From RGIG3701 sp017403345 (lineage in GTDB: Bacteria > Planctomycetota > Planctomycetia > Pirellulales > Thermoguttaceae): a stretch of 64,000 bases of DNA. Each line of letters opens with the position of its first letter. Position 1 is the first letter of the stretch. The position numbers and the translations under genes were made by a program. The stretch is taken from the NCBI GenBank assembly GCA_017403345.1, contig JAFQOH010000026.1, positions 11,200 through 75,199 on the forward strand, written 5' to 3'. Under the pieces are notes generated by a model that saw only the letters and a list, made by a program, of their open reading frames with translations, searched no databases and was not told the origin of the DNA. Shown in pieces: positions 50,730-58,293 of this stretch.

Positions 50730-52004
50730 ATGCTGCCTGGATGCTGTTTGGGGGAGGAGCCTGTATTTTCAGAGATGAGACCGGAAGAGCGGTGGCTCTT
50801 TTCTTCGGAGGGGCTTGCTGCGATCGAGAAGGCGTCGGCGCTGAAGAATGGAGATGAATGGAAGCGGATCTTGTTTCTGCGGGAGAAACTTGCGCTTTCG
50901 CCGGAAAATGCGGCTCAGGCTGCGTCGCAGATACAGCTGAGATGCCGGGCGAAGGAGAAATTTGGAGAGCTGGCGGAAAGACTGCTCTTTACTTCGGTCG
51001 GCGTTGAGCAGTCGTCGGACAGGTGGATCGCGGAGTATAAAGCGGGGCGGTTTCCGGCGGGCGTCCCTGTGGCTGATATTTGCTGCGGGATCGGAGGGGA
51101 TCTTCTTGCGCTGGCGAGGGAGCGGGCTGTTTTGGGGGTCGATCGTGCTCCGGGAACGGCGGCGGCTGCGTTTTTTAATCTGACGGCGGCGCGCGAGGCT
51201 GGCGTACTTTCGGAGGACGCGGAGTTTCAGGTCCTTCCCATCACGGCGGAGGAATTTCTTGAGCGGTTTCCGGCGGAGCGCTTTCCGTGTCTGCACATGG
51301 ATCCTGACCGGAGAAGTGAGGGGCATCGGACGACACAGGTCCATTATTTCCAGCCGGAATTTCAGATCTTGGAGAGACTTTTGGAGGGGCGGCGTTTTGC
51401 TGCGGTGAAACTTGCGCCGGGAACGGAGATCCCGGAGACGTGGATGGCTCGGATGACGGAGGCTGAGTGGATCACCAGAAATCGGGAGTGCAGGCAGCTG
51501 ATGGTGTGGTTTGATGCGGAAGAGCAGGGAAAGGGGGAGTTTCGGGCGACGGTCCTTCAGGCGCATCGGGCTGGTGTTCTCGGTACGTTTGCCGGAAAAC
51601 CGGGGCTGCCGATCTCAGCGGCGGAAACGCCTGGGAAATTTCTTTTCGATTTGGATCCGTCTCTTCTTGCAGCGGGACTTGAAGGGGCGTTTGCGCGGGA
51701 GCATGGTCTGAAGCGTCTGGGTGCCGGGTCGCTTTATCTGACGGGAAATGAGCCGTTGGCGGTGAATGCGCTGGCGTCTTGTTTTCAGATCAGGAGAGTC
51801 CTGCCATTGGACAGGAAACAGATCGTTCGAGCGGTCCAGGAGTGCGGATGGAGCCAGCTGGAGATCAAAAAACGGGGAGCGGTCCCGGAGCCGGAAGAGG
51901 TTCGAAAGTGGATAAAACTTCCGAAGAAAGGCGGAGCGGGGACGTTATTTCTTGCCCAGACTGCCGCGGGTAACCTTGCACTGCTGGCAAATCGGAATTT
52001 TTAG
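50730..52004 (+). CDS. THUMP-like SAM-dependent methyltransferase
   Basis: A protein of 424 residues. The SAM-binding motif is VADICCGIGGDLLALA (about residues 115-130 from the chosen start), followed by LGVDRAP. The MDPDRRSEGHR segment (about 190-200) is a DPxR-type motif seen in this family. The C-terminal third (LYLTGNEPLAVNALASCFQI...LFLAQTAAGNLALLANR) matches the THUMP-like domain. The family is common in planctomycetes and Actinobacteria and may modify RNA. Start is uncertain: the ATG at 50730 has AAAGGA at nine bases, and ATG 50703 and 50775 are alternatives. Confidence 0.85.
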   Translation: MLPGCCLGEEPVFSEMRPEERWLFSSEGLAAIEKASALKNGDEWKRILFLREKLALSPENAAQAASQIQLRCRAKEKFGELAERLLFTSVGVEQSSDRWIAEYKAGRFPAGVPVADICCGIGGDLLALARERAVLGVDRAPGTAAAAFFNLTAAREAGVLSEDAEFQVLPITAEEFLERFPAERFPCLHMDPDRRSEGHRTTQVHYFQPEFQILERLLEGRRFAAVKLAPGTEIPETWMARMTEAEWITRNRECRQLMVWFDAEEQGKGEFRATVLQAHRAGVLGTFAGKPGLPISAAETPGKFLFDLDPSLLAAGLEGAFAREHGLKRLGAGSLYLTGNEPLAVNALASCFQIRRVLPLDRKQIVRAVQECGWSQLEIKKRGAVPEPEEVRKWIKLPKKGGAGTLFLAQTAAGNLALLANRNF

Positions 52005-52057
52005 AAAAATGAACGCTCGATTTTATGGAATTTTTTGTTTTTTGTGGGTCTATGTAC

Positions 52058-52086
52058 TTGACACAAAATGAAAATGTTGGTATATT
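52058..52086 (+). promoter_or_regulatory. Promoter of PIG-L deacetylase gene
   Basis: Perfect -35 TTGACA (52058-52063), 17-base spacer, -10 TATATT (52081-52086). The start codon is about 200 bases further on, so the transcript has a long leader with a G-rich stretch near 52167-52190. Confidence 0.75.
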
Positions 52087-52287
52087 CAACATTATGGAAT
52101 TTGTATCCTGACGCCCGCAAGTCCTTTTTAATCCATACTTTATGCCGAATAGAAAAAACTTTGATTTTGAATATTGGGGGCTGCGGGGGAAAGAAATATA
52201 TTTGTCGGAATACGAAAAGAGGAAAACGGCCATGTCGTTTGGTTTAAAATAATTTGTTTTAGGTTCACTTTAATAAGGAATTTGGAA

Positions 52288-53118
52288 ATGAGTGAAGAAA
52301 ATGTGGTCATTTACGATCGCCGCGTTCAGACTATCGTGGAACGTGCTCCGGTCGCACGAATCATTTTTCCCGGCTGGCAGAAGGACAAGGAGTGCTGGAT
52401 GTTTCTGGCTGCCCATGATGACGACATCGTGTGCGGTGCCGGCTTGACGCTGCTTGCGGGTCTCAAGGAAGGCGTTGAGGTCCATGCGGTCATCACCGCG
52501 AACGGCTGCATGGGGTATTGCAGCGAAGATAAGAGCCGAACGATCGCTGCGGTCCGTAAGGAAGAGGCGAAGGAATCTTTTAAAATCTTAGGGGTGAAGG
52601 AAGAGAACATTCATTTTCTCGATTTTGACGACTGTTCCTTCTATTTAAATGCCGGACGCCGTTTTGCGGATGAAAATACGACCAGTCCAGTGATCGCGGG
52701 GGCGACTGGGCTTCAGAATTCGTATACGTGGGTCCTTCGGAAAATCTGCCCGACGCGTATTTTCCTTCCGACGCCGACGGACATTCATCCGGACCATCAG
52801 CTCACGACGAAAGAGATGATGATCTCGATCTTCCACGCTCAGGGAGGCATTTGGCCGGAACTTGGTCCTGCGATGGAAGAGATCCCGATGCTGTATGAGT
52901 ACTCGACGTACAGTGATTTCGCGACGCTTCCGACGATGCGCATCCGCACGAATCAGGAGCTCTTCGAGAAGAAGCTGGATGCGATCCGCGCCTACAAGAG
53001 TCAGGAGCAGATCGAGCTTTTGGTGAACGGTCTGATCGAGAGCGGTGCGCAGGAGTACCTCCGCGAAGTCAATTTCGACATTATGACGCCGCACAAGCAT
53101 GACAAACTGTTCAACTGA
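52288..53118 (+). CDS. PIG-L family deacetylase
   Basis: A 276-residue zinc-dependent N-deacetylase fold (GlcNAc-PI de-N-acetylase/LmbE). The metal motif is AHDDD (H43-D46; the family form is AHPDD, so Pro is replaced by Asp), followed by VCGAGLTLL, VITANGCMG and the second metal His in PTDIHPDHQLTTKE. Substrates of the family are N-acetylglucosaminyl lipids or small thiol precursors; none can be named here. I chose the ATG at 52288, with AAGGA upstream and the motif at normal distance. A clear terminator follows (53140-53180). Confidence 0.88.
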   Translation: MSEENVVIYDRRVQTIVERAPVARIIFPGWQKDKECWMFLAAHDDDIVCGAGLTLLAGLKEGVEVHAVITANGCMGYCSEDKSRTIAAVRKEEAKESFKILGVKEENIHFLDFDDCSFYLNAGRRFADENTTSPVIAGATGLQNSYTWVLRKICPTRIFLPTPTDIHPDHQLTTKEMMISIFHAQGGIWPELGPAMEEIPMLYEYSTYSDFATLPTMRIRTNQELFEKKLDAIRAYKSQEQIELLVNGLIESGAQEYLREVNFDIMTPHKHDKLFN

Positions 53119-53139
53119 CACTGTTGGATACTGTACAGA

Positions 53140-53180
53140 CTCCCTGCCGTCGGACTTTTCTGCAGCAGGGAGTTTTTTTG
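53140..53180 (+). terminator. Terminator after PIG-L gene
   Basis: ACTCCCTGC (53140-53148) pairs with GCAGGGAGT (53166-53174), followed by seven T in total. Confidence 0.9.
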
Positions 53181-53230
53181 GTGCAAATTAGAAATTTTTG
53201 TCTCTGACGTCTGGAAATTTTTATTCAATG

Positions 53231-53239
53231 TGGTATAAT
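53231..53239 (+). promoter_or_regulatory. Extended -10 promoter of alpha-CTD gene
   Basis: TGGTATAAT is a full extended -10 element, about 80 bases upstream of the start codon. The -35 region is weak, which extended -10 promoters tolerate. Confidence 0.6.
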
Positions 53240-53315
53240 CGGTTAAAATGGTGATTTCTGTAGGTCACAGAAATTGAGAGACTGCAGGATGGATGATTTT
53301 TTCAAGGAGGAGGAA

Positions 53316-53618
53316 ATGGAAAAGGAATTGCGTCCGGCATCTACGTGTGTGCGGCTTAGTGAAAAAGAGATACGGCAGCGGAAGCGTCAGGAGATACTTG
53401 ACCTTAGTATCGCGCAGATCGGTCTTTTGGTGCGTACGACGAACTGTCTGGAATCGGAAGGCATCTTCACGGTTCGCGACCTTTTGAACAGTTCCCCGGA
53501 GCGTTTGCTCAAGATCTCCAATTTTGGCGCAAAGACGCTTTTGGAAGTTTACGGAGCGCTTGAAAAACTGGGATTCACGCGTGAGTCGAAGCAGGAGCCG
53601 AAGTCTGCTTCGGAGTGA
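53316..53618 (+). CDS. Stand-alone RNA polymerase alpha C-terminal domain protein
   Basis: A 100-residue protein. After a charged N terminus (residues 1-30), residues about 33-90 match the helix-hairpin-helix alpha-CTD of RNA polymerase: ILDLSIAQIGLLVRTTNCLESEGIFTVRDLL then LLKISNFGAKTLLEVYGALEKLGF. It has no alpha-NTD, so it cannot assemble into polymerase as an ordinary alpha subunit. It might bind UP-element DNA or regulators, or compete with polymerase. The ATG at 53316 has AAGGAGG six bases upstream; earlier in-frame ATGs do not. It leads a row of four plus-strand genes, with DUF3592 next after 51 bases. Confidence 0.85.
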   Translation: MEKELRPASTCVRLSEKEIRQRKRQEILDLSIAQIGLLVRTTNCLESEGIFTVRDLLNSSPERLLKISNFGAKTLLEVYGALEKLGFTRESKQEPKSASE

Positions 53619-53669
53619 GTCCGCGGAAGGGCGTTTTGATTTTATTTCCATTGCGGTGTTTAAGCGATC

Positions 53670-55094
53670 ATGAAAGAACATTCCTGGCTATTTACGAAAA
53701 AAAGAGGGGAGCATCGAACCGATTCCCAGCGGGTCGGTTTGGCGGCGGAACTTGCATTTTCAGCGGTTTGTATTCTTGCCGGTGCTGCAGGATTGATCTG
53801 GCTGATGACGTTTTATGTGATTCCGGAGTGGAAGATCCACAGTCAGTACAAAGAGGTCGACTGTACGCTGGTCGCTGTTCGGTGTTTGCCGCGGACGATC
53901 TTGGGGAATCGGCCTATTTTGCAGGAGACAGTCGAAGATCCGTCGAATTTTGAAAAGGAATACTTTTCTAGGGAAGGCGAGGCGAAAAAGACGGAAAAAA
54001 CAGAACTTGTTCCGAATTTGGGGCTTCATTTTCAGGAGATCTATTATCTGCCGGAGATGCAGCTCAAATATTCTGCGGGTGGAGCAGAACGGACGGTCTG
54101 GACCCTTGTTTTCGATTCTGTGACGCGGTTTTCAAAGTTTCCGACAGAGGAAAGTGCGGAAGAATTTCTGAAAAATTGGAAGGTCGGGGAGAGGTATGAT
54201 TGTCTGATCGATCCAAAAGATCCGGATCAGGTCGTTTTCATTCAAGATTGGCAGTGGGAGAATTTTCTTGCGCTGATCGTTCCCGCTTCTCTGGTTTTTA
54301 TTGGGGTCGGCATTGGGATCCATGCGCTGACCGCTCCGCGATACAGTGTTTCTAAAGAGAGAAATGCATTTTACGCTGCGTTTCGTCCGCAGGTGGATGG
54401 GGAATGTTCTTTCGGCGATGAATTTCCCTATGTGCCGGATGTCAGGGAGATCATTGACAGTCCCGGGATCCGGCTTGCGTATCGGCTTCCTATTTTGGAT
54501 TCGCCGGCTTGGGTGCTTTTCATTCAGACGCTTGTGGTGCTGCTTTGGGGGATGGGCTGTGTTGGATTCCTCGTCCTTACGGCTCTCAATTTTCGGGAGA
54601 ATGGCGCGTGGCTTCTGTTTTGCTATCTCATCGCGTTTCTGGCGGTTGGGGTTTGGCTTGTCGGGCATACGTACGTCCAGTTAAGAAACGCGACGGCGGT
54701 CACACTTTTGGAGATCGAACCTTTTCCCATCGTTCCGGGAACGCCGGCCCGGCTGTTTCTGTCGCAGAGCGGGAGGCGGCTTCTTTCATGGATCAACGTG
54801 ATACTGGTCTGTGAAGAGGAAGTTGTTTTTACGCACGGAACGAACACGCGGCGTGAAAAACAAAGGGTCTATCAGCGTTTGATCTTTGGGGATCACGGTA
54901 TTCCTATGACGGATAAAAGTGCTTTTGAGGCGGAATTTTTGCTTGATGTCCCTAGTACGGCAATGCATTCATTCGTTTCAGAACACAATCAGATCTGCTG
55001 GCGTGTGATCGTTCAGGGAAAACTTTCCGGGATCCCGATGTTTGAGCGTTCGTTTCCTATTATCGTTTGCCCGCCGCAGGAGGTGGAAATATGA
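53670..55094 (+). CDS. DUF3592 membrane protein
   Basis: A 474-residue membrane protein. Segments near residues 26-50, 200-222, 283-303 and 316-336 look membrane-spanning. Between the first two lies a DUF3592 domain (YKEVDCTLVAVRC ... WKVGERYDCLIDPKDPDQVVF). The C-terminal 130 residues (VTLLEIEPFPIVPGTPARLFLSQSG...CWRVIVQGKLSGIPMFERSFPIIV) form an all-beta domain of arrestin-like type, related in form to the next protein. Its stop overlaps the start of that gene. Function unknown; I suspect a signalling or transport scaffold with the two following genes. Confidence 0.78.
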   Translation: MKEHSWLFTKKRGEHRTDSQRVGLAAELAFSAVCILAGAAGLIWLMTFYVIPEWKIHSQYKEVDCTLVAVRCLPRTILGNRPILQETVEDPSNFEKEYFSREGEAKKTEKTELVPNLGLHFQEIYYLPEMQLKYSAGGAERTVWTLVFDSVTRFSKFPTEESAEEFLKNWKVGERYDCLIDPKDPDQVVFIQDWQWENFLALIVPASLVFIGVGIGIHALTAPRYSVSKERNAFYAAFRPQVDGECSFGDEFPYVPDVREIIDSPGIRLAYRLPILDSPAWVLFIQTLVVLLWGMGCVGFLVLTALNFRENGAWLLFCYLIAFLAVGVWLVGHTYVQLRNATAVTLLEIEPFPIVPGTPARLFLSQSGRRLLSWINVILVCEEEVVFTHGTNTRREKQRVYQRLIFGDHGIPMTDKSAFEAEFLLDVPSTAMHSFVSEHNQICWRVIVQGKLSGIPMFERSFPIIVCPPQEVEI

Positions 55095-55555
55095 TCTGCT
55101 CCATTATTCAGCTTGACCAGCCGCGCCATGATGTTTTTCAGCCTCGTGAGACCCTTTCCGGAACCTTTCGCCTTGTGGATGTAGAGCTTGAAGATGTGGG
55201 GCATCTTGAGTTTTCCGTCGTGTGGTATACGGAGGGAAAGGGGGATGAAGACATTGGCGTGCATTTTTTCGAAACGCTGGATTGGACGAATGGAATGCTG
55301 AGAGCGGCTGCATCCGGAGAGGACGGCCTTCCTTCGCGAAATTCGGTTTGCCGTGCCTCGGAGACTGCGGATGATGGGGCGTGTTTCCGTTTTTCGGTTA
55401 CTCTTCCGGCTTCGCCGCTTTCCTACTACGGCATGATCCTGAAGATCCACTGGTGTGTGCGTGTGCGTATTTTTCTGAAAAACGGACGGGAAGTGAAGAG
55501 CGAGAAATTCTTTACGGTCGGTAGGGTGCCAAAAGTGCAGGTCGATCTCAATTAA
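55091..55555 (+). CDS. Arrestin-like beta-sandwich protein, hypothetical
   Basis: A 154-residue all-beta protein with phrases FQPRETLSGTFRLVD, LEFSVVWYTEGKGDEDIGVHFFE and FSVTLPASPLSYYGMILKIHWCVRVRIFLKNGREV. These fit an arrestin/Spo0M-like sandwich, where such domains bind membrane proteins. No signal or membrane segment. ATGA overlap with the DUF3592 gene and GGAGG upstream indicate tight coupling. The C-terminal domain of the DUF3592 protein shows the same kind of pattern, so the two may stack or interact (inference). Confidence 0.72.
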   Translation: MICSIIQLDQPRHDVFQPRETLSGTFRLVDVELEDVGHLEFSVVWYTEGKGDEDIGVHFFETLDWTNGMLRAAASGEDGLPSRNSVCRASETADDGACFRFSVTLPASPLSYYGMILKIHWCVRVRIFLKNGREVKSEKFFTVGRVPKVQVDLN

Positions 55556-55567
55556 GGCGGAGCGGAT

Positions 55568-56173
55568 ATGGCATATGAAGAAAATCCTTTTTGTTCCCGG
55601 CGTATCCGTCCCGGCGCGATCCCGTTTTATTTTCCGGAAGGAGTCTCGAGCGAAACGCTTCTCGCCACACTGCGCGAAAATTCATGGCGCGGACAGATCA
55701 TTGGCCCGCACGGGTCCGGGAAGTCAACGCTTTTGGCGGCTCTGCTCCCGGAGATCCAAAAGTGCGGACGGCGAGTCGTGCATCTGGAACTTCAGGATGG
55801 TGTGAGGAGACTTCCACTTTCGGAGGAAGATTTTCAGGGGATGGATGCGGAAACGCAGCTGGCGATCGACGGATACGAGCAGCTCTCCTACCTGACGCGC
55901 AGAAAATTGAAGAGCCGGTCCTTTCGCCAGGGATTCGGCGTCGTGATCCTCGGGCATGAACCGCTTGAGTATCCGGATCTGTATCAGACGTCCAGAGAAC
56001 TTTCCGTCGCGAAACTCATCGTGGAGCGTCTGCTGGAGAATTCGATCGTCCGGATCCCTGAATCGCTCATTGAGGAGCATTTTGAGCGCCATAAAGGGAA
56101 TCTGCGCGAGATGCTTTTTTCGCTTTACGATGTCTATGAGGAAGTGTATCGTATGCTGAAGGACAAAAAATAG
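55568..56173 (+). CDS. P-loop ATPase, hypothetical
   Basis: A 201-residue NTPase. Walker A is GPHGSGKST (residues 46-54). LAIDGYEQLSYL (about 97-108) is the Walker B strand with Asp, and ILGHEPLEYPDLYQT looks like a sensor region, as in small AAA or STAND-like ATPases. C-terminal helices contain EEHFERHKGNLREMLFSLYDVYEEV, which could bind a partner. GGAG five bases before the ATG. It is the last gene of the unit with DUF3592 and arrestin-like proteins and may power or gate that complex (inference). Confidence 0.78.
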   Translation: MAYEENPFCSRRIRPGAIPFYFPEGVSSETLLATLRENSWRGQIIGPHGSGKSTLLAALLPEIQKCGRRVVHLELQDGVRRLPLSEEDFQGMDAETQLAIDGYEQLSYLTRRKLKSRSFRQGFGVVILGHEPLEYPDLYQTSRELSVAKLIVERLLENSIVRIPESLIEEHFERHKGNLREMLFSLYDVYEEVYRMLKDKK

Positions 56174-56286
56174 TTCCAAGCCCGCAGATCCCGGTTTTTA
56201 AGCCGGATCCGGCGTTTCTGAAAATTTGCGGAAACAGGAATCTGCCGACTGGAAGGACCCGTTTCCGCACTCATTTGGGGGATCTC

Positions 56287-57273
56287 TCAATACATCACGG
56301 CCTTGATCTGATCGATCGCTTTCATGTGGTGGCTAAGAGCTTTTTCTGTCGTTGAATTCCAGGGGGTCTGAAGGAATCCGCAAAGATGCTCTTTGGAAAT
56401 GTGTTCCGTGCAGTATTTCACAAGACGGCCGAAATTGACGTCGTTGGCCCAGTTGGAGCCGGTCGGGACCTGATCGAAGCCGGCTTTATCCAGATCGTGG
56501 AACCGCTGCACGTAGACGCATTTGGCCGGGTCGAATTCCTCGCTGTAGTACCAGTTGCTCTGAAGCACGTGTTTCGGCATCCGTTTGAAGAATTCTTCCT
56601 CATGATGCCAGCAGTAATCTGACCAGATCCACGGACGGACATTCTGCGCGTCGACGGTCTTGACGAAGAAAAGGAAATCGTGCCACCAGAGTTCTCCCTG
56701 ACGGATCACGACGTAATCGTAGGTCCTCTGATGTCCGGCGGTCTCTTCATCGTAGCCGAGGTGGAAGAAACGCGGATGATCGAAGATCTCACAGACTTCC
56801 TGGATCAGCTCTGCGCAGACGGAATAGTACTTCTGTGTGGAGACCATTCTCGAGTAGTCGCCGAGCCATGTGTCGTGGCACGCCGAAAAATTCAGCTTCG
56901 GGATCGGCTCCAGTCCCATGCTGCGCAGTCGGGAGAGTTCCTTTCGGAGTTTTTCGATGCTCCAGGACCCTTCGATCGCCAGTTCCGGGTGGCTCTGGTA
57001 TTGGATCCCCTCACCGAGATCGATCAGGACCATATTCAGACCGGCGGCGGCCATTTGGTTCGTGACTTTCTCCCAAACGGCATCTTCGCAGAGCAGTTTG
57101 TCTGTGCACGGCGTGTATGCGCGCGGAGTGTCTCCCCACATATTGTGCCCCAGATTGAGCATGTTGGCCCAAATCATCTTCCCCTGTTTTTCAGAGGCCT
57201 GAACGTAATTGGAAAGTGCTGCCCCGGCAAAGAGTGCGGCAGCGGACTGCAGGAATGTACGGCGGGTAAACAT
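56287..57273 (-). CDS. Tat-exported GH20-like TIM-barrel protein
   Basis: A 328-residue protein with a twin-arginine signal (TRRTFLQSAAALFAGAAL, Arg-Arg at 4-5) and predicted cleavage near Ala-26. The mature part is a TIM barrel with GLNMVLIDLGEGIQY, LEPIPKLNFSACHD and FFHLGYDEE (171-177). The last resembles the His-x-Gly-x-Asp-Glu catalytic motif of family 20 hexosaminidases, so cleavage of N-acetylhexosamine glycans is likely but not certain. Late conserved Trp and Asn residues (WNSTTEKA) fit a sugar pocket. Tat export means that it folds in the cytoplasm. Confidence 0.75.
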   Translation of the reverse strand: MFTRRTFLQSAAALFAGAALSNYVQASEKQGKMIWANMLNLGHNMWGDTPRAYTPCTDKLLCEDAVWEKVTNQMAAAGLNMVLIDLGEGIQYQSHPELAIEGSWSIEKLRKELSRLRSMGLEPIPKLNFSACHDTWLGDYSRMVSTQKYYSVCAELIQEVCEIFDHPRFFHLGYDEETAGHQRTYDYVVIRQGELWWHDFLFFVKTVDAQNVRPWIWSDYCWHHEEEFFKRMPKHVLQSNWYYSEEFDPAKCVYVQRFHDLDKAGFDQVPTGSNWANDVNFGRLVKYCTEHISKEHLCGFLQTPWNSTTEKALSHHMKAIDQIKAVMY

Positions 57274-57334
57274 GATTTCTCCTTGAATTGGAATGAGAGG
57301 AAAATAAAAAAATGAAATGGAAGATCAAGGCAAA

Positions 57335-57360
57335 AAAGACCTGCCGAAGTCCGGCAGGCC
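57335..57360 (-). terminator. Terminator after VOC gene
   Basis: CCTGCCG (57341-57347) pairs with CGGCAGG (57353-57359); on the minus strand a TCTTTTTT tract follows. Confidence 0.85.
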
Positions 57361-57380
57361 CTGTATTTTCCGTGATGGGA

Positions 57381-57701
57381 TCAGCTCACTTGGCAGTATT
57401 CCGTCACGACGCCGTTTTCGTCGGTAAAGAACGCGATCCGGACGCCGGGTAAGACGTCCATCGGAGGCCAGAAGCAGACTTTGTTGGCGCATTTGGCGTC
57501 AATGTCGTCTACGAGATAGGCAATGTGTCCGCCTTTCGCGACCGGGAGATCTGCCATCGGAGAATCCGGTTCAAAATAAAGATACTCGATCGTATTCGGA
57601 TCCTGCGTCGGGTCCGTGGCCCAGCATTTGATGGAATCGAGATACATCATGCCTTCTTTTTTCTCGGCGAGCACGGCACCATAATGTGCAAATTTTTTCA
57701 T
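57381..57701 (-). CDS. VOC (glyoxalase/dioxygenase) family protein
   Basis: A 106-residue single-module protein of the vicinal-oxygen-chelate fold: IEYLYFEPDSPMADLP, HIAYLVDDIDAK, and VRIAFFTDENGVVTEYCQ, where His and the late Glu would be metal ligands in a dimer. Substrate unknown; family members include glyoxalases, epimerases and antibiotic-binding proteins. I chose the ATG at 57701 with AAAGGAG six bases upstream and reject the longer frame, which runs through A/T-rich non-coding sequence. Confidence 0.85.
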   Translation of the reverse strand: MKKFAHYGAVLAEKKEGMMYLDSIKCWATDPTQDPNTIEYLYFEPDSPMADLPVAKGGHIAYLVDDIDAKCANKVCFWPPMDVLPGVRIAFFTDENGVVTEYCQVS

Positions 57702-57833
57702 GAAAAACTCCTTTCGGGGTTGAAGCGGACTAAAATTTCCCATTTCTTTTATTGAAACCGATTTCCCGTTTTTTTTCAAGGAGAGGGGCCCCCAATTTTT
57801 GGGAAATTTTCTCAAAAACGGCAAAAAAGTCCA

Positions 57834-57864
57834 TAAAAAAAGCCTCGCGGGGGTGACACGAGGC
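57834..57864 (-). terminator. Terminator after tRNA genes
   Basis: On the minus strand GCCTCG (57859-57864) pairs with CGAGGC (57842-57847), and seven T follow. Confidence 0.9.
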
Positions 57865-57872
57865 ATAAAGAA

Positions 57873-57946
57873 TGAGCGACACGAGACTTGAACTTGTGAC
57901 CCCCAGCTTGTCGAGCTGGTGCTCTAACCAACTGAGCTAGTCGCTC
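57873..57946 (-). tRNA. tRNA-Val (GAC), copy 1
   Basis: Cloverleaf on the minus strand: 7-pair acceptor stem GAGCGAC/GTCGCTC, D-arm GCTC...GAGC, anticodon stem CCAGC/GCTGG with loop TCGACAA, T-loop TTCAAGT, discriminator A, no encoded CCA. The anticodon reads GAC (Val). Odd points are C at position 33 (normally T) and an A-C mismatch at the middle of the T stem. Identical to copy 2. Confidence 0.9.
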
Positions 57947-57989
57947 AAACTTGAAAGTTTGGCTCCGACCGAAATCGGAAATCATTAAA

Positions 57990-58063
57990 TGAGCGACACG
58001 AGACTTGAACTTGTGACCCCCAGCTTGTCGAGCTGGTGCTCTAACCAACTGAGCTAGTCGCTC
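57990..58063 (-). tRNA. tRNA-Val (GAC), copy 2
   Basis: Same 74-base sequence as copy 1, 43 bases upstream of it in transcription order. The two are co-transcribed from the promoter at 58081-58108. It shows the same C33 and T-stem mismatch. The spacer between them contains AAACTTGAAAGTTT and CCGA...TCGG hairpins that may guide processing. Confidence 0.9.
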
Positions 58064-58080
58064 CCATAAATGATACGTAC

Positions 58081-58108
58081 ATTCTAACTAAAAACAGATT
58101 TTTGTCAA
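58081..58108 (-). promoter_or_regulatory. Promoter of tandem tRNA-Val genes
   Basis: On the minus strand: -35 TTGACA (58103-58108), 16-base spacer, -10 TAGAAT (58081-58086), ending 18 bases before the first tRNA. Confidence 0.8.
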
Positions 58109-58187
58109 GGGGGGAGGGCAGAATTTCTTAAAATTTTTTTATTTTCCTTTTTTTTGAAAAAATTCCGGGAAAAAACGCAGGTGGGGC

Positions 58188-58216
58188 TTGAAATTTTCGA
58201 CGATAGAGAATATATT
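58188..58216 (+). promoter_or_regulatory. Promoter of Gfo/Idh/MocA gene
   Basis: -35 TTGAAA (58188-58193), 17-base spacer, -10 TATATT (58211-58216), about 78 bases before the start codon. Confidence 0.6.
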
Positions 58217-58293
58217 GGAATGAAAGTACATTAGGCCGTCCGTTTGACGGAACCTCCCGATGTCTTTAGAGTCAGAATTTTGATCAAGGAGTA

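Noticed and set aside
57873..58063. tRNA-Asp reading of the tRNA pair
   Set aside because: On the plus strand the anticodon arm contains GTC, but the D-loop and T-loop only fit the minus strand, where the anticodon is GAC.
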